Origin: an uncultured Alphaproteobacteria bacterium
GTDB lineage: Bacteria; Pseudomonadota; Alphaproteobacteria; Rhizobiales; Aestuariivirgaceae
Length of the DNA: 47,891 nucleotides
Assembly (NCBI GenBank): GCA_937872985.1
Contig: CALMUW010000080.1
Span: 1-47,891 of the forward strand
Direction: 5' to 3'
In this document: positions 10,803-23,257 of the stretch, in pieces
How the letters are laid out: each line of letters starts with the position of its first letter
Position numbering within the stretch: the stretch's first letter is position 1
Made by a program: the position numbers and the translations under genes
The notes under the pieces: generated by a model
What the model saw: only the letters and a program-made list of their open reading frames with translations
Told to the model about the DNA's origin: nothing
Database searches by the model: none

Positions 10803-12032
10803 ATGCTCTATCAGATGTATGAGTTCAATCACGCCGTGATCGCCCCCCTGCGGGCGCTCGCCACCGCCGGGCTTGAGTTCTGGCAGAATCCGGGCAATCC
10901 CCTGGCCGAAACCTATGTCGCCCGCTCCGCCACCGCCTCGCTCAAGATGTTCGAGCGCGTCACCCGGCGCTATGGCAAGCCCACTTTCGACATTCACGAA
11001 ACCGAGTTCAAGGGTGCCAGGGTGAAGGTGACGGAACAGGTGATCCTGACCAAGCCCTTCTGCCATCTCCTGCATTTCGTGAAGGACCTGCCCGAGGGCC
11101 AGGGCCCCGGCAAGAAGGTGCTGCTGGTGGCGCCCATGTCCGGCCATTATGCCACGCTGCTGCGCGACACGGTGCAGTCCATGCTGCCCTTCTACGACAT
11201 CTACATCACCGACTGGATCGATGCCCGCGCCGTGCCCCTGTCGGCGGGCAGCTTCGACCTCGACGACTATGTCGACTACATCATCGAGATGCTGCGCCAC
11301 ATGGGCGACACGGCCTCCGTCATGGCCGTGTGCCAGCCCTCGGTGCCGGTGCTGGCGGCGGTCTCGGTCATGAACGAGCACAATGATCCGGCAACCCCGC
11401 GCTCGCAGATCCTCATCGGCGGTCCCATCGACACCCCCCGCAACCCCACCGCCGTCAACAAGCCCGCCAAAGAAAAGGGCATCGACCGGGTCCCCCCGAA
11501 CGTCAACATGCTCGTGCCCTTCCCCCACGCCGGCGCCATGCGCGAGGTCTATCCGGGCTTCCTGCAATTGACCGGCTTCATGACCATGAACATGGACCGC
11601 CATGTCGACGCCCACCGCGAGCTGTTCTGGCACATGGTGGAAGGCGACGGCGACAGTGCCGAGAAGCACGAGGATTTCTACGACGAATATATGTCGGTCA
11701 TGGATCTCGCCGCCGAGTTCTATCTCCAGACCGTGGACTATGTGTTCATCAAGCACGCCCTGCCGGCGGGCACCTTCCGCCACCGTGGCGAATTGATCAC
11801 CCCGCAGCACATCACCCGTACCGCGCTCATGACCATCGAGGGCGAGCGCGACGACATTTCCGGCCAGGGCCAGACCCAGGCGGCGCACGATCTCTGTGTC
11901 GCGCTGCCGGACGAGAAGCGCGTGCACTGGCTCCAGCCCGGGGTCGGTCACTACGGCGTCTTCTCCGGCTCGCGCTTCCGGCGCGAGGTCCTGCCGCGCA
12001 TCTGCGATTTCATTGACACCCAGTCGGCCTGA
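10803..12032 (+). CDS. phaZ: Intracellular poly(3-hydroxyalkanoate) depolymerase
   Basis: A 409-residue cytosolic depolymerase that mobilises stored polyhydroxybutyrate. The start MLYQMYEF is typical of the intracellular PhaZ family and is chosen over the ATG 12 bases upstream. The predicted catalytic triad is C177 in VCQPSVP (the family uses a cysteine in place of a lipase-box serine), D350 in GERDDISG and H383 in GVGHYGVFSG, matching the C-D-H layout described for Ralstonia PhaZ1. No signal peptide is visible, as expected. The gene is divergent from actS, and a putative zinc peptidase gene follows after 15 bases. Confidence 0.92.
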   Translation: MLYQMYEFNHAVIAPLRALATAGLEFWQNPGNPLAETYVARSATASLKMFERVTRRYGKPTFDIHETEFKGARVKVTEQVILTKPFCHLLHFVKDLPEGQGPGKKVLLVAPMSGHYATLLRDTVQSMLPFYDIYITDWIDARAVPLSAGSFDLDDYVDYIIEMLRHMGDTASVMAVCQPSVPVLAAVSVMNEHNDPATPRSQILIGGPIDTPRNPTAVNKPAKEKGIDRVPPNVNMLVPFPHAGAMREVYPGFLQLTGFMTMNMDRHVDAHRELFWHMVEGDGDSAEKHEDFYDEYMSVMDLAAEFYLQTVDYVFIKHALPAGTFRHRGELITPQHITRTALMTIEGERDDISGQGQTQAAHDLCVALPDEKRVHWLQPGVGHYGVFSGSRFRREVLPRICDFIDTQSA

Positions 12033-12047
12033 CCCTACCTCTGGTGC

Positions 12048-12794
12048 ATGCTGCTTCGGTTCGGCTTCAGGGCTGAGAAACGGGAGGACGCGCCAGCCAC
12101 GCTGATGGTGGCGGGCCGGGCCGTGCCTGTGGTTTTCCGGCGCAATGCCCAGGCCCGGCGCTTCATCTTGCGTCTGGGGCGCGACGGCCAGTCGGCGGTG
12201 GTCACCATGCCGCGCCGCGCCGCCCGGGCCGAGGCGCTGGCCTTCGCCGAACGCTCGACCTTCTGGATTGCCGGGCAATTGGTGAAACAGAAGGCCCCGC
12301 AGCTTGTGGCCCATGAGGGCGAGATCCTGTTCCGGGGCGAGGCGCACCGCATCATCGCCAGCGGCGGGGCGCGCGGGCTGGTGGCCCATGATCCGCTGGC
12401 GAAGACGCTGACCGTGCCGGGGGCCGAGGCCCACCTTCCCCGCCGCCTCACCGACTGGCTCAAGGCCGAGGCGAAACGTGACCTCACGGCAGCGTCCCGG
12501 ACCTATGCCACGGCCATGGCCACGCGCTACCGCCGCATCACGCTGCGCGACCAGAAGAGCCGCTGGGGCTCCTGCGCCGCCGATGGCGCGCTCTCCTATT
12601 CGTGGCGGCTGATCCTGGCGCCCCCCATGGTGCTGGACTATGTTGCCGCCCATGAGGTGGCGCACCTGCGCGAGATGAACCACGGTCCCCGTTTCTGGCG
12701 GCTGGTGCTGACCCATTGCCCCCATGCCAGGGCGGCCAAGCAATGGCTGAAGCGCCATGGCAGTGAGTTGCACCGGCTTCAGGTCAAGATTTAA
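12048..12794 (+). CDS. YgjP/SprT-like zinc metallopeptidase (DUF45, M48-related)
   Basis: A 248-residue protein with the zinc site HEVAHL (H202, E203, H206) followed by NHGPRFW with a probable third ligand H212, and the family motif QKSRWGSCAADGALSYSWRL. These mark the YgjP/DUF45 group, often annotated as an M48 family metallopeptidase; the physiological substrate is unknown. It starts 15 bases after phaZ and may be read on from it. An internal ATG at 12105 is an alternative start, since no clear ribosome binding site precedes the first. Confidence 0.82.
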   Translation: MLLRFGFRAEKREDAPATLMVAGRAVPVVFRRNAQARRFILRLGRDGQSAVVTMPRRAARAEALAFAERSTFWIAGQLVKQKAPQLVAHEGEILFRGEAHRIIASGGARGLVAHDPLAKTLTVPGAEAHLPRRLTDWLKAEAKRDLTAASRTYATAMATRYRRITLRDQKSRWGSCAADGALSYSWRLILAPPMVLDYVAAHEVAHLREMNHGPRFWRLVLTHCPHARAAKQWLKRHGSELHRLQVKI

Positions 12795-12853
12795 GGCGTT
12801 GCAGCCCCCTGACTTCTGATGGACTCCACGAAGGTCAGATCAGTTGTTCGCCA

Positions 12854-13759
12854 TCAATAAGGTAAAGCGTCGTCCCACAGGCGGGCGGCCCCCAGAACCC
12901 CGCTCGTCTCGCCATGGGCGGCGCGCACCACCTTCACCTGGGCCGCGCCCGAGAAGGAATAGCGCGCGATGAGCGGCGGCAGGTCTTCGACCAATTCATG
13001 CAGGGACGACAAGCCGCCCCCCACCACCACGATATCGGGGTCGATGACGTTGACGATAGTGGCGGCGACCCTGGCAAGGCGATCCTGCAGACGCGCCAGG
13101 GCGGCCTGTGCCTCCGCCGCGCCCTGCCGTGCCCGCGCCACGATCTCCGGCCCCGCCAGGGCGTGCCCGGTGGCCCGCGCATAGTCGCGCGCCAGGCCGG
13201 TGCCCGAGACATATTGTTCGGCACAGCCCGCCTTGCCGCAGAAACAGGGAAGCAGCGGCAACTCATCGCCTTTCGGCCAGGGCAGGCCCGTGTGACCAAA
13301 CTCGCCCGCCTCGCGGTTGGGTCCGACGCGCAGCTTGCCATCGATCACCAGCCCGCCGCCCAGCGCCGTGCCCACGGTGAAGAACACCACCACGCCATGC
13401 CCCCCGCCCGCCCCGGTCAGCGCCTCGGAGAGGGCAAGGCAATTGGCGTCGTTTTCCAGCCGCACCGCGCGCCCCGTGGCCCGGGCCAGGTCGGAGGCAA
13501 AGGGCCTGCCATTGCAGAACGTGAGGTTGGCATTGCGCCACAAGCCGGTGACGGGGCTTTCCGAACCCGGCGCGCCAATGCCCACCGGCCCGTCGCCCGC
13601 TTCCGCCACCAGTGCCGCCACGGCGGCAAGGAGGCCGTCATAGGACGGCGGCGTTGCCACCCGCCTGCTGAACAGAATGTCACCGGCGGCAGCCAGCGCC
13701 ACGGCGTCGATCTTGGTGCCGCCCACGTCAATGCCGATGCGGCGGGAAGGTGCAGCCAT
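12854..13759 (-). CDS. ROK-family sugar kinase
   Basis: A 301-residue kinase of the ROK family: N-terminal phosphate motif GIDVGGTKID, the sugar/catalytic segment RLENDANC, the ROK signature EAGEFGHTGL, and a zinc site with C-x-C-x4-C (CFCGKAGC) followed by E-Q-Y. It should phosphorylate a hexose or amino sugar with ATP; glucokinase, fructokinase or N-acetylglucosamine kinase cannot be separated from sequence alone. The ATG at 13759 starts eight bases past the cupin stop with GGAG upstream; an ATG at 13792 would overlap the cupin gene and lacks support. The adjacent mannose-6-phosphate isomerase-like cupin hints at mannose or fructose metabolism. Confidence 0.88.
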   Translation of the reverse strand: MAAPSRRIGIDVGGTKIDAVALAAAGDILFSRRVATPPSYDGLLAAVAALVAEAGDGPVGIGAPGSESPVTGLWRNANLTFCNGRPFASDLARATGRAVRLENDANCLALSEALTGAGGGHGVVVFFTVGTALGGGLVIDGKLRVGPNREAGEFGHTGLPWPKGDELPLLPCFCGKAGCAEQYVSGTGLARDYARATGHALAGPEIVARARQGAAEAQAALARLQDRLARVAATIVNVIDPDIVVVGGGLSSLHELVEDLPPLIARYSFSGAAQVKVVRAAHGETSGVLGAARLWDDALPY

Positions 13760-13766
13760 GATCGTC

Positions 13767-14114
13767 TCAGCTCCGGTGATAGACGTCCGCATGGCGGGTG
13801 ATGTCGTCCTCGCTCAACACCTCGCCGAACTGCACCTCGATCACCTCCACCGTCTCGCCATGAAAGTTCTCCAGCCGGTGCCGGGCGCCGAGCGGAATAT
13901 CGGTGGACTGGCCGCGCGTCAGTTCCGCCACCTGGTCGTGGACGGTCACCGTGGCCGTGCCGTTGACCACGGTCCAGTGTTCCGACCGGTGGCGGTGGCT
14001 TTGCAGGGACAGCCTGCCGCCCGGTTTCACGCTGATGCGCTTGACCTTGAAGCCGGGGCCCTCCTCCAGCACCACAAAGCCACCCCAGGGCCGCGTTTCG
14101 CCCGCCTTGTCCAT
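13767..14114 (-). CDS. Cupin, mannose-6-phosphate isomerase (type II) C-terminal-like
   Basis: A 115-residue single-cupin protein resembling the isomerase half of bifunctional mannose-1-phosphate guanylyltransferase/phosphomannose isomerase: RPWGGFVVLEEG at the start, SLQSHRHRSEHWTVV as metal-binding motif 1 and LGARHRLENF near motif 2. It could interconvert mannose-6-phosphate and fructose-6-phosphate, but stand-alone short forms are not well characterised. It is the first gene of a two-gene unit with the ROK kinase on the minus strand and is divergent from rpsT. Confidence 0.83.
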   Translation of the reverse strand: MDKAGETRPWGGFVVLEEGPGFKVKRISVKPGGRLSLQSHRHRSEHWTVVNGTATVTVHDQVAELTRGQSTDIPLGARHRLENFHGETVEVIEVQFGEVLSEDDITRHADVYHRS

Positions 14115-14298
14115 TGCTATCCTCCCCGCCCGTCAGGCGGCTCCGAAGCTGCCATGAATCTGTGCGCGCGGCAATTGACGGGCCTGTGCCTTTTGCCTAT
14201 AAGCCCGCCCAACCCGGCGGGAAACGGCGGACGGCGCGTGGCGCCCCTTCGCTTCCGGCCTCTTGTTTTATCGTTGATCCCAAGTTCAGGAACCATTC

Positions 14299-14565
14299 AT
14301 GGCCAATACCAAATCGGCAAAGAAGGCGACCCGCGTTGCCACCCGCCGCGCCGCCGTCAACAAGAACCGTGTCAGCCGCGTGCGCTCCTCCGTGCGCAAG
14401 GTGGAAGAGGCCATTGCCAAGGGTGACCGCAAGGCCGCTGAAGCCGCCCTCGCCGCCGCCCAGCCGGAGCTGATGCGCGGTGCCCAGAAGGGTGTGCTTC
14501 ACAAGAATGCCGCGTCGCGCAAGGTCTCCCGGCTCACCGCCCGGGTGCGCACCGTCAAAGCCTGA
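14299..14565 (+). CDS. rpsT: 30S ribosomal protein S20
   Basis: An 88-residue, Lys/Arg/Ala-rich protein starting [12 protein letters not shown] and ending in the S20 pattern [16 protein letters not shown]. It binds 16S rRNA early in small-subunit assembly. Placement just upstream of dnaA is common in alphaproteobacteria. A strong hairpin terminator follows the stop, so rpsT should be a separate transcript from dnaA. Confidence 0.97.
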   Translation: MANTKSAKKATRVATRRAAVNKNRVSRVRSSVRKVEEAIAKGDRKAAEAALAAAQPELMRGAQKGVLHKNAASRKVSRLTARVRTVKA

Positions 14566-14590
14566 ATCTCCTGACATCGTCAGGGACTTG

Positions 14591-14626
14591 AACGCCGCAG
14601 GCCGCAGGGTCTGCGGCGTTTGTTTT
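14591..14626 (+). terminator. rpsT rho-independent terminator
   Basis: A perfect 10-bp stem (AACGCCGCAG at 14591-14600 and CTGCGGCGTT at 14611-14620) with a 10-nt loop is followed by TGTTTT. It starts 26 bases after the rpsT stop and should isolate rpsT from the dnaA region. Confidence 0.9.
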
Positions 14627-15196
14627 GCCCGGTGCACCCTGTAATTTTGTCCGGGGTCTGACGGTAATGACAAAATTTTTCGTTTTATTACAAACGCTTG
14701 TAACGTCTTTGTGAGGGTGGGGGAATTTCCCCCCATGAATCTGGATCACCATCCGCCCGCGGCCGATCCCTGCGACGGTTTGCGCCAAACCGGCAGCGGA
14801 TTTACTGCAATGTGATTCGCTAAGTGATTCCATGCGTTTAGAAAACTGCTCCCGGGAAGGATGCGGTTTCAGTCCTGCCTTTGTTCTGTTCCGTGTGCGG
14901 ATTAGTTCTGAATCCAGTTGCACTGTTTCAAAGCGCTTTTGTAGCTTTCGGCCCGAGCAACGGGGCAGGAGCCGGACGATGAATTCCGGTCGGATATCGT
15001 TGCCATTGAGTGAAGGGACAATGCCTCGCACCTGGCCCCGGGGGCCAAGGCAAGGCTGTGTCCGGGTGGAGTGAATAGCGAGCAAGGATTGGGTCAGGCG
15101 TCCGGGGCGGACGCGATACGGGGGCGCTCCGGCAACGGGGCAGGGTTTCAAGGACTCCATCCGGTTGAAGATGGAGCAAGCGGCAACGAGATTGAC
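14627..15196 (+). promoter_or_regulatory. dnaA upstream regulatory region with GANTC sites and inverted repeats
   Basis: This non-coding stretch of about 570 bases has no gene I can support. It is AT-richer than its surroundings near 14640-14705. It holds two inverted repeats (9-bp arms at 14643-14651 and 14669-14677; TTACAA/TTGTAA at 14688-14703) and four GANTC sites (14737, 14814, 14826, 14910), the CcrM methylation target. Two of these lie in a direct repeat of GTGATTC (14812 and 14824). No canonical DnaA box (TTATNCACA) was found on either strand, so it is described as a promoter/regulatory region, not as oriC. Confidence 0.55.
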
Positions 15197-16699
15197 ATGA
15201 CGGCACAGACAAACACGGCGCAGACCATGAACGCGCCGGGCACGGAGGCAAAACGTGCGGAGCCGAAGGGGCAGGGCGTGAGGGACAACGATCTGAAGGC
15301 GAAATGGCTCAGGATTGCCCAGCGTCTCAAGGCAGAATTGGGCGAGGACCTTTACACCAGCTGGTTTGCCCGCATGGAGGCCGAGGACCATAACGCAGGC
15401 CGATTGGTGGTCTCGGTGCCCACCCGTTTCCTCAAGAGCTGGATTGAAAACCACTACGCCGCCCGCCTGAGCAAGGTGGCCGAGGGTGAATTGGGCGCGC
15501 TGGAGGCCGTGGTGGTGCGGGTGCGCACCGCCGGCAATCCGGTCACCCGTCCGGTGGAAGCGGCGGAGCCTGCCGTCCGCGTGTTCCAGCCCAACCATGA
15601 GGGGCCGAGCCTGTCGTCGGCTTCGGTGCAGGGTTTCTTTGCGCCGGAGCGCGGCACGGTGCTGGACGACAGCCAGACCTTTGCCAGCTTCATGATCGGC
15701 ACGTCGAACCAATTGGCCCATGCGGCGGCGAGCCGGGTGGCTGACGCCACCTCGGGCCATCCCGTGAGCTTCAATCCGCTCTTCATCCATTCCGCCTCGG
15801 GCCTGGGCAAGACCCATCTGCTCAACGCCGTGGCCCACCGCATCCGCGCGGCCAGGCCCGACCGCAAGGTCCTGTTCCTCACCGCCGAGCGCTTCATGTA
15901 TGGCTTCATCCATGCGCTGCGCGCCCGCGACACCATCGCCTTCAAGGACCAGTTCCGCGAGGTCGATGTGCTGCTCATCGACGACTTCCAGTTCCTGCAG
16001 GGCAAGACCATGCAGCAGGAATTCTGCCACACCTTCAACTCGCTGGTGGACGCCAAGCGTCAGGTGGTGGTGGCCGCCGACGTGCCGCCGGCGCAATTGG
16101 ACACCATCGACCAGCGCATGCGCTCCCGTCTCATGGGCGGCCTCGTCATCGACATCGAGACGCCGGACCATGATCTCCGCCGCCGCATCCTCGACTCGCG
16201 TCTTGAGGCCCTGCAGGCGCGCGATCCCGCCGCCACCATTCCGGCCGAGGTTCTCGACTTCATCGCCGAGCGCATTGTCGGCGGCGGCCGCGAGCTGGAA
16301 GGAGCCTTGAACCGCATCGCCGCCTATCAGCAGTTCAACCGCCAGACCATCACGCTCGATCTTGCCTCCATGGTGCTGCGCGACGTGCAGGCCAACCCCG
16401 ATCAGGCCCGCATCAAGATCGACGACATCCTCAAGGTGGTGGGCCGCCACTACAACGTCGCCCGCCAGGACATTCTCTCGCCGCGCCGCGCCCGCTCGGT
16501 GGTCATCCCGCGCCAGGTGGGCATGTATCTGGCCAAGAAGATGACCGCCCGCTCCCTGCCGGAGATTGGCCGGCGCTTCGGTGGCCGCGATCATTCGACC
16601 GTGCTGCACGCCGTGCGCAAGATCGACGAGCAGATCAAGACCGACGAGCGCCTGGCCCGCGAGGTGGCGCTTCTCATCCGTCTGGTGGAGCAGCAGTAA
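15197..16699 (+). CDS. dnaA: Chromosomal replication initiator DnaA
   Basis: A 500-residue initiator that would bind DnaA boxes and melt the origin. Domain I contains ELGEDLYTSWFARME; the AAA+ domain III has Walker A GLGKT (residues 202-206) and Walker B VLLIDDFQF; domain IV ends in the DNA-binding signature GGRDHSTVLHAVRKI. The ATG at 15197 gives a near-standard N-terminus. An upstream in-frame GTG at 15071, preceded by GGGTGGA, would add 42 low-complexity residues and cannot be excluded. It is followed after 115 bases by dnaN. Confidence 0.95.
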   Translation: MTAQTNTAQTMNAPGTEAKRAEPKGQGVRDNDLKAKWLRIAQRLKAELGEDLYTSWFARMEAEDHNAGRLVVSVPTRFLKSWIENHYAARLSKVAEGELGALEAVVVRVRTAGNPVTRPVEAAEPAVRVFQPNHEGPSLSSASVQGFFAPERGTVLDDSQTFASFMIGTSNQLAHAAASRVADATSGHPVSFNPLFIHSASGLGKTHLLNAVAHRIRAARPDRKVLFLTAERFMYGFIHALRARDTIAFKDQFREVDVLLIDDFQFLQGKTMQQEFCHTFNSLVDAKRQVVVAADVPPAQLDTIDQRMRSRLMGGLVIDIETPDHDLRRRILDSRLEALQARDPAATIPAEVLDFIAERIVGGGRELEGALNRIAAYQQFNRQTITLDLASMVLRDVQANPDQARIKIDDILKVVGRHYNVARQDILSPRRARSVVIPRQVGMYLAKKMTARSLPEIGRRFGGRDHSTVLHAVRKIDEQIKTDERLAREVALLIRLVEQQ

Positions 16700-16755
16700 G
16701 CCCCTTCAAATACGGTTCAAAAGGCCCTTTGGGGCTTGCCTTTGGAGCACTTTCG

Positions 16756-16795
16756 AGACAGAATTTTTGACCCCCTTCCGGGGGTCAATCTGTCT
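16756..16795 (+). promoter_or_regulatory. Strong hairpin between dnaA and dnaN
   Basis: A perfect 9-bp stem (TTGACCCCC at 16767-16775, GGGGGTCAA at 16780-16788) with a TTCC tetraloop is embraced by a second pairing, AGACAG (16756-16761) with CTGTCT (16790-16795). It ends 19 bases before the dnaN ATG. There is no clean U-tract, so it may be a weak terminator, an RNA stability element or a translational control structure instead of a simple terminator. Confidence 0.6.
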
Positions 16796-17861
16796 TTCAG
16801 GGAATGATCTCGTCATGCGCGTCACCATTGAGCGGACCGCCTTTCTCAAGGCCTTGAACCACGTCCAGTCGGTGGTGGAGCGGCGCAACACCATTCCCAT
16901 CCTGTCCAATGTGCTGGTCCAGGCCGGCAAGGACGTGGTCCGCCTCATCGCCACCGACCTTGACATCGAGATCGTCGAGACCGTGGCTGCGGAGGTGGCG
17001 CGCGAGGGTGCGGCCACCGTGCCCGCCCACATGCTCTATGACATCGTGCGCAAGCTGCCGGAGGGCGCGCAACTGGAACTGGACCAGGGACCGGACGGCA
17101 GCCGCGTCAACATCTTCGCCGGCAAGTCGCGCTTTGCCCTTCAGGCCCTGCCGCCGGAGGATTTCCCCGATCTCGCCTCGGGCGAGATGGCCAACAGTTT
17201 CGCCGTGCCGGTGTCCGATCTCAAGGCGCTCATCGAAAAGACCCGCTTTGCCATCTCCACCGAGGAGACCCGCTATTACCTGAACGGCATCTACCTGCAT
17301 GAGGTGGAGAAGGGCTCCTTCCTGCGCGCCGTGGCCACCGACGGCCACCGCCTGGCCCAGGCCCAGGTGGCCCGCCCCGACGGTGCCAAGGGCATGCCCG
17401 GCGTCATCGTGCCGCGCAAGACCGTGCTGGAAATCGTCAAGCTGCTGGAGGGCGAGGACGGCGAGGTCGAGATTTCGCTCTCCGCCTCCAAGATCCGCTT
17501 TGCCGTGGGCCGCCTGGTGCTCACCTCCAAGCTCATCGACGGCACCTTCCCCGACTATGAGCGCGTCATTCCGCGCAACAACGACAAGCTCATGACGGTC
17601 GACGCCAGGCTCTTCGCCAATGCGGTGGACCGGGTTTCCACCATCTCGCTGGAAAAGAGCCGGGCGGTGAAGATGAATCTGGGCCAGGGCCGCCTGACCC
17701 TCACCGTCAACAACCCGGATTCCGGCTCCGCCGAAGAGGAGATCGCCGCCGACTACGACCGCGATCCCCTCGATATCGGCTTCAACTCGCGCTACCTCAT
17801 GGATGTGGCGGGCCAGATCACCTCCGGCGAGATGACCTTCCGCTTGGCCGATGCCGGGTCG

Positions 17862-17944
17862 CCCCCCCTCGGGGGTGGTCCCCCCCCGCCGGCCGCCCCC
17901 TACGGTCTCATGCCCCCGCGCGGGTGGGGACCCGGCCCGCCCCC

Positions 17945-17960
<16 letters not shown>
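17862..17960. other. Extreme GC, C-homopolymer segment at dnaN/recF junction (probable sequence error)
   Basis: A hand count of these 99 bases gives only 3 A and 10 T, with C-runs up to 8. The stretch spans the conserved dnaN C-terminus, its missing stop, and the recF start. Differences from expectation all look like A/T to G/C substitutions that keep the frame, which suggests miscalled bases more than biology. Confidence 0.6.
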
Positions 17961-21525
<3,565 letters not shown>

Positions 21526-21648
21526 TCCGGCGCGTCGTCACCGGACATGCCGCAGCACCGGCCCGCTCCACGGCGGGGGGTCCGATCAGCCGTTGACTCC
21601 GCCACCCTCCCGCCCCCTAAATGGCGAAAACCGGGGGAGGGGACGGCC

Positions 21649-22068
21649 ATGTCGCGTGAGACGCTGCGCCGTATTCTGGGGTCGAGCGACCTGTCGGCGC
21701 TGGACGAGTCACGCGTGGCCCTTGGCCTGTTGCTGGCCGCCATGGTGGCCGCTGACGGCGTGGTCAAACCGGTGGAGCGCCACCAGCTTCTCGACGATCT
21801 CAAGACCAAGTTCGGCCTGGCGCCCCATCAGGCGCTGCGCATTGCCGGGAACGCCGGGGGAGAGAGGGTGGAACCCGACCAGCTCGCCGCCCTGGTGGGC
21901 CTGGCGCTCGCCTCGGACCGGGGCGGCGAGGTCAAGGCGCTCATTCAGGAACTCTGGCACCTCGCCATCTGCGACGGCGAATTGCATCCGCGCGAGCGCG
22001 AACTGGCCGAACATCTGGTGGGCCTGATCGAGGCCGTGGTTGAGGAAGACCCGCCGCCGGGGGCTTGA
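21649..22068 (+). CDS. TerB-like protein
   Basis: A 139-residue soluble, mostly helical protein with the TerB/DjlA-type acidic pattern: AAMVAADGVVKPVERHQL in the first half and LWHLAICDGELHPREREL in the second, the repeated D-G-x(3)-P/E motif of TerB folds. Some TerB proteins bind metal; function here is unknown. The ATG at 21649 has GGGGGAGGGG about six bases upstream. It lies between gyrB and galK on the same strand, 123 and 40 bases away. Confidence 0.78.
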   Translation: MSRETLRRILGSSDLSALDESRVALGLLLAAMVAADGVVKPVERHQLLDDLKTKFGLAPHQALRIAGNAGGERVEPDQLAALVGLALASDRGGEVKALIQELWHLAICDGELHPRERELAEHLVGLIEAVVEEDPPPGA

Positions 22069-22108
22069 GCCGACCTGCCGCGCCGTGGCACAAGAGGGAA
22101 GGCTCATC

Positions 22109-23257
22109 ATGTCGCAGACCCTCAGTCATCGCTTCCGCCAGCGCCATGGCGCAACCCCCGCCCTCAGCCGCGCCCCGGGCCGGGTCAATCTCATTGGCGA
22201 ACACACCGATTATAACGGCGGCTTCGTCATGCCCGCCGCGCTCCATTATGCCACCACGGCCGCCTGCGCCCCGCGCGCCGACCGCACCTTGCGTCTCTAT
22301 TCCACCATGACGGATGAGGAGGTGTCAGTCGATCTCGACCATCTGTCGGAGCGGCGCGGCCACTGGAGCGACTATGTGGTGGGCATGGCCCTGATGCTGG
22401 AGCGCGCGGGCCATCGCTTGCGCGGCGCGGACATGATGATCGATTCCACCGTGCCGGTGGGGTCGGGTCTCAGTTCCTCGGCGGCGCTGGAAGTGTCCAG
22501 CGGCCATGCGCTGGTCCATGCGGCGGGCGGCACCATCGATCCGGTGCAACTGGCCAGGGTCGGCCAGCGCGCCGAGAATGATTTTGTCGGCATGCGCTGC
22601 GGCATCATGGATCAATATATCTCGGCCTGCGGCCGGGCGGGTGCAGCACTTCTCATCGATTGCCGCAGTCTTGCGGCACGGCCCGTGACCGTGCCGGATG
22701 AAGCGGTCATCGTGGTCATCGACAGCAAGGTCCGGCACCAGCACGCGGGCGGGGAGTATAATCGCCGCCGGGAGGCCTGCGAGCAGGGTGTGGCGCTGTT
22801 GCGGAAGGTCATGCCCGGCATCAGCCAGTTGCGCGACGTGACGCCGGCCGATCTCGCCCGCCATCAGGCTCTGCTGCCGGAGATGATCCACCGCCGCTGC
22901 CGCCACATCGTCAGCGAGAACCAGCGCGTGCTCGACGGCGAAGCGGCCCTGAACCGGGGCGATGTCCGCACCTTTGGCCGCCTGATGAATGAATCGCACG
23001 CCTCCATGCGTGATGACTTCGAGATCACCTGCGCCGAGGTGGACCGGCTGGCGGAGATCGCGCAAGGGGCGGCTGGCGTTTATGGCGCACGCATGACCGG
23101 CGGCGGCTTCGGCGGCTGCGTGGTGGCGCTGGTCGCGGCGGACAAGTCTGAAGGCTTCATGGCAACGGTGACACAGGCCTACGAAAAGGCCACGGGCCTC
23201 ACGCCCCAGGCCTTTGCCTGTCATCCCGGGCCGGGCGTGGCATTGGTGACAGAATGA
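22109..23257 (+). CDS. galK: Galactokinase
   Basis: A 382-residue GHMP kinase that converts galactose plus ATP to galactose-1-phosphate, the first Leloir step. The galactokinase signature [15 protein letters not shown] is near the N-terminus, the ATP loop [14 protein letters not shown] is in the middle, and [13 protein letters not shown] is near the C-terminus. The ATG at 22109 follows GAGGGAAGG; the frame extends further upstream but is not conserved. Its stop overlaps the galT start (ATGA), forming a galKT pair. Confidence 0.95.
   Translation: MSQTLSHRFRQRHGATPALSRAPGRVNLIGEHTDYNGGFVMPAALHYATTAACAPRADRTLRLYSTMTDEEVSVDLDHLSERRGHWSDYVVGMALMLERAGHRLRGADMMIDSTVPVGSGLSSSAALEVSSGHALVHAAGGTIDPVQLARVGQRAENDFVGMRCGIMDQYISACGRAGAALLIDCRSLAARPVTVPDEAVIVVIDSKVRHQHAGGEYNRRREACEQGVALLRKVMPGISQLRDVTPADLARHQALLPEMIHRRCRHIVSENQRVLDGEAALNRGDVRTFGRLMNESHASMRDDFEITCAEVDRLAEIAQGAAGVYGARMTGGGFGGCVVALVAADKSEGFMATVTQAYEKATGLTPQAFACHPGPGVALVTE

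Noticed and set aside
10761..12773. Very long open frame antisense to phaZ and the peptidase gene
   Set aside because: A shadow of two real genes; composition is typical antisense (His/Gly/Ala rich), with no domain.
14627..15196. Chromosomal origin (oriC) upstream of dnaA
   Set aside because: AT-rich patch and inverted repeats are present, but I found no canonical DnaA box on either strand, and in many Hyphomicrobiales the origin lies elsewhere. Only a regulatory region is supported.
14555..16609. Long open frame antisense to dnaA
   Set aside because: It spans the rpsT terminator and the whole of dnaA with no recognisable motif; antisense artefact of GC-rich coding.
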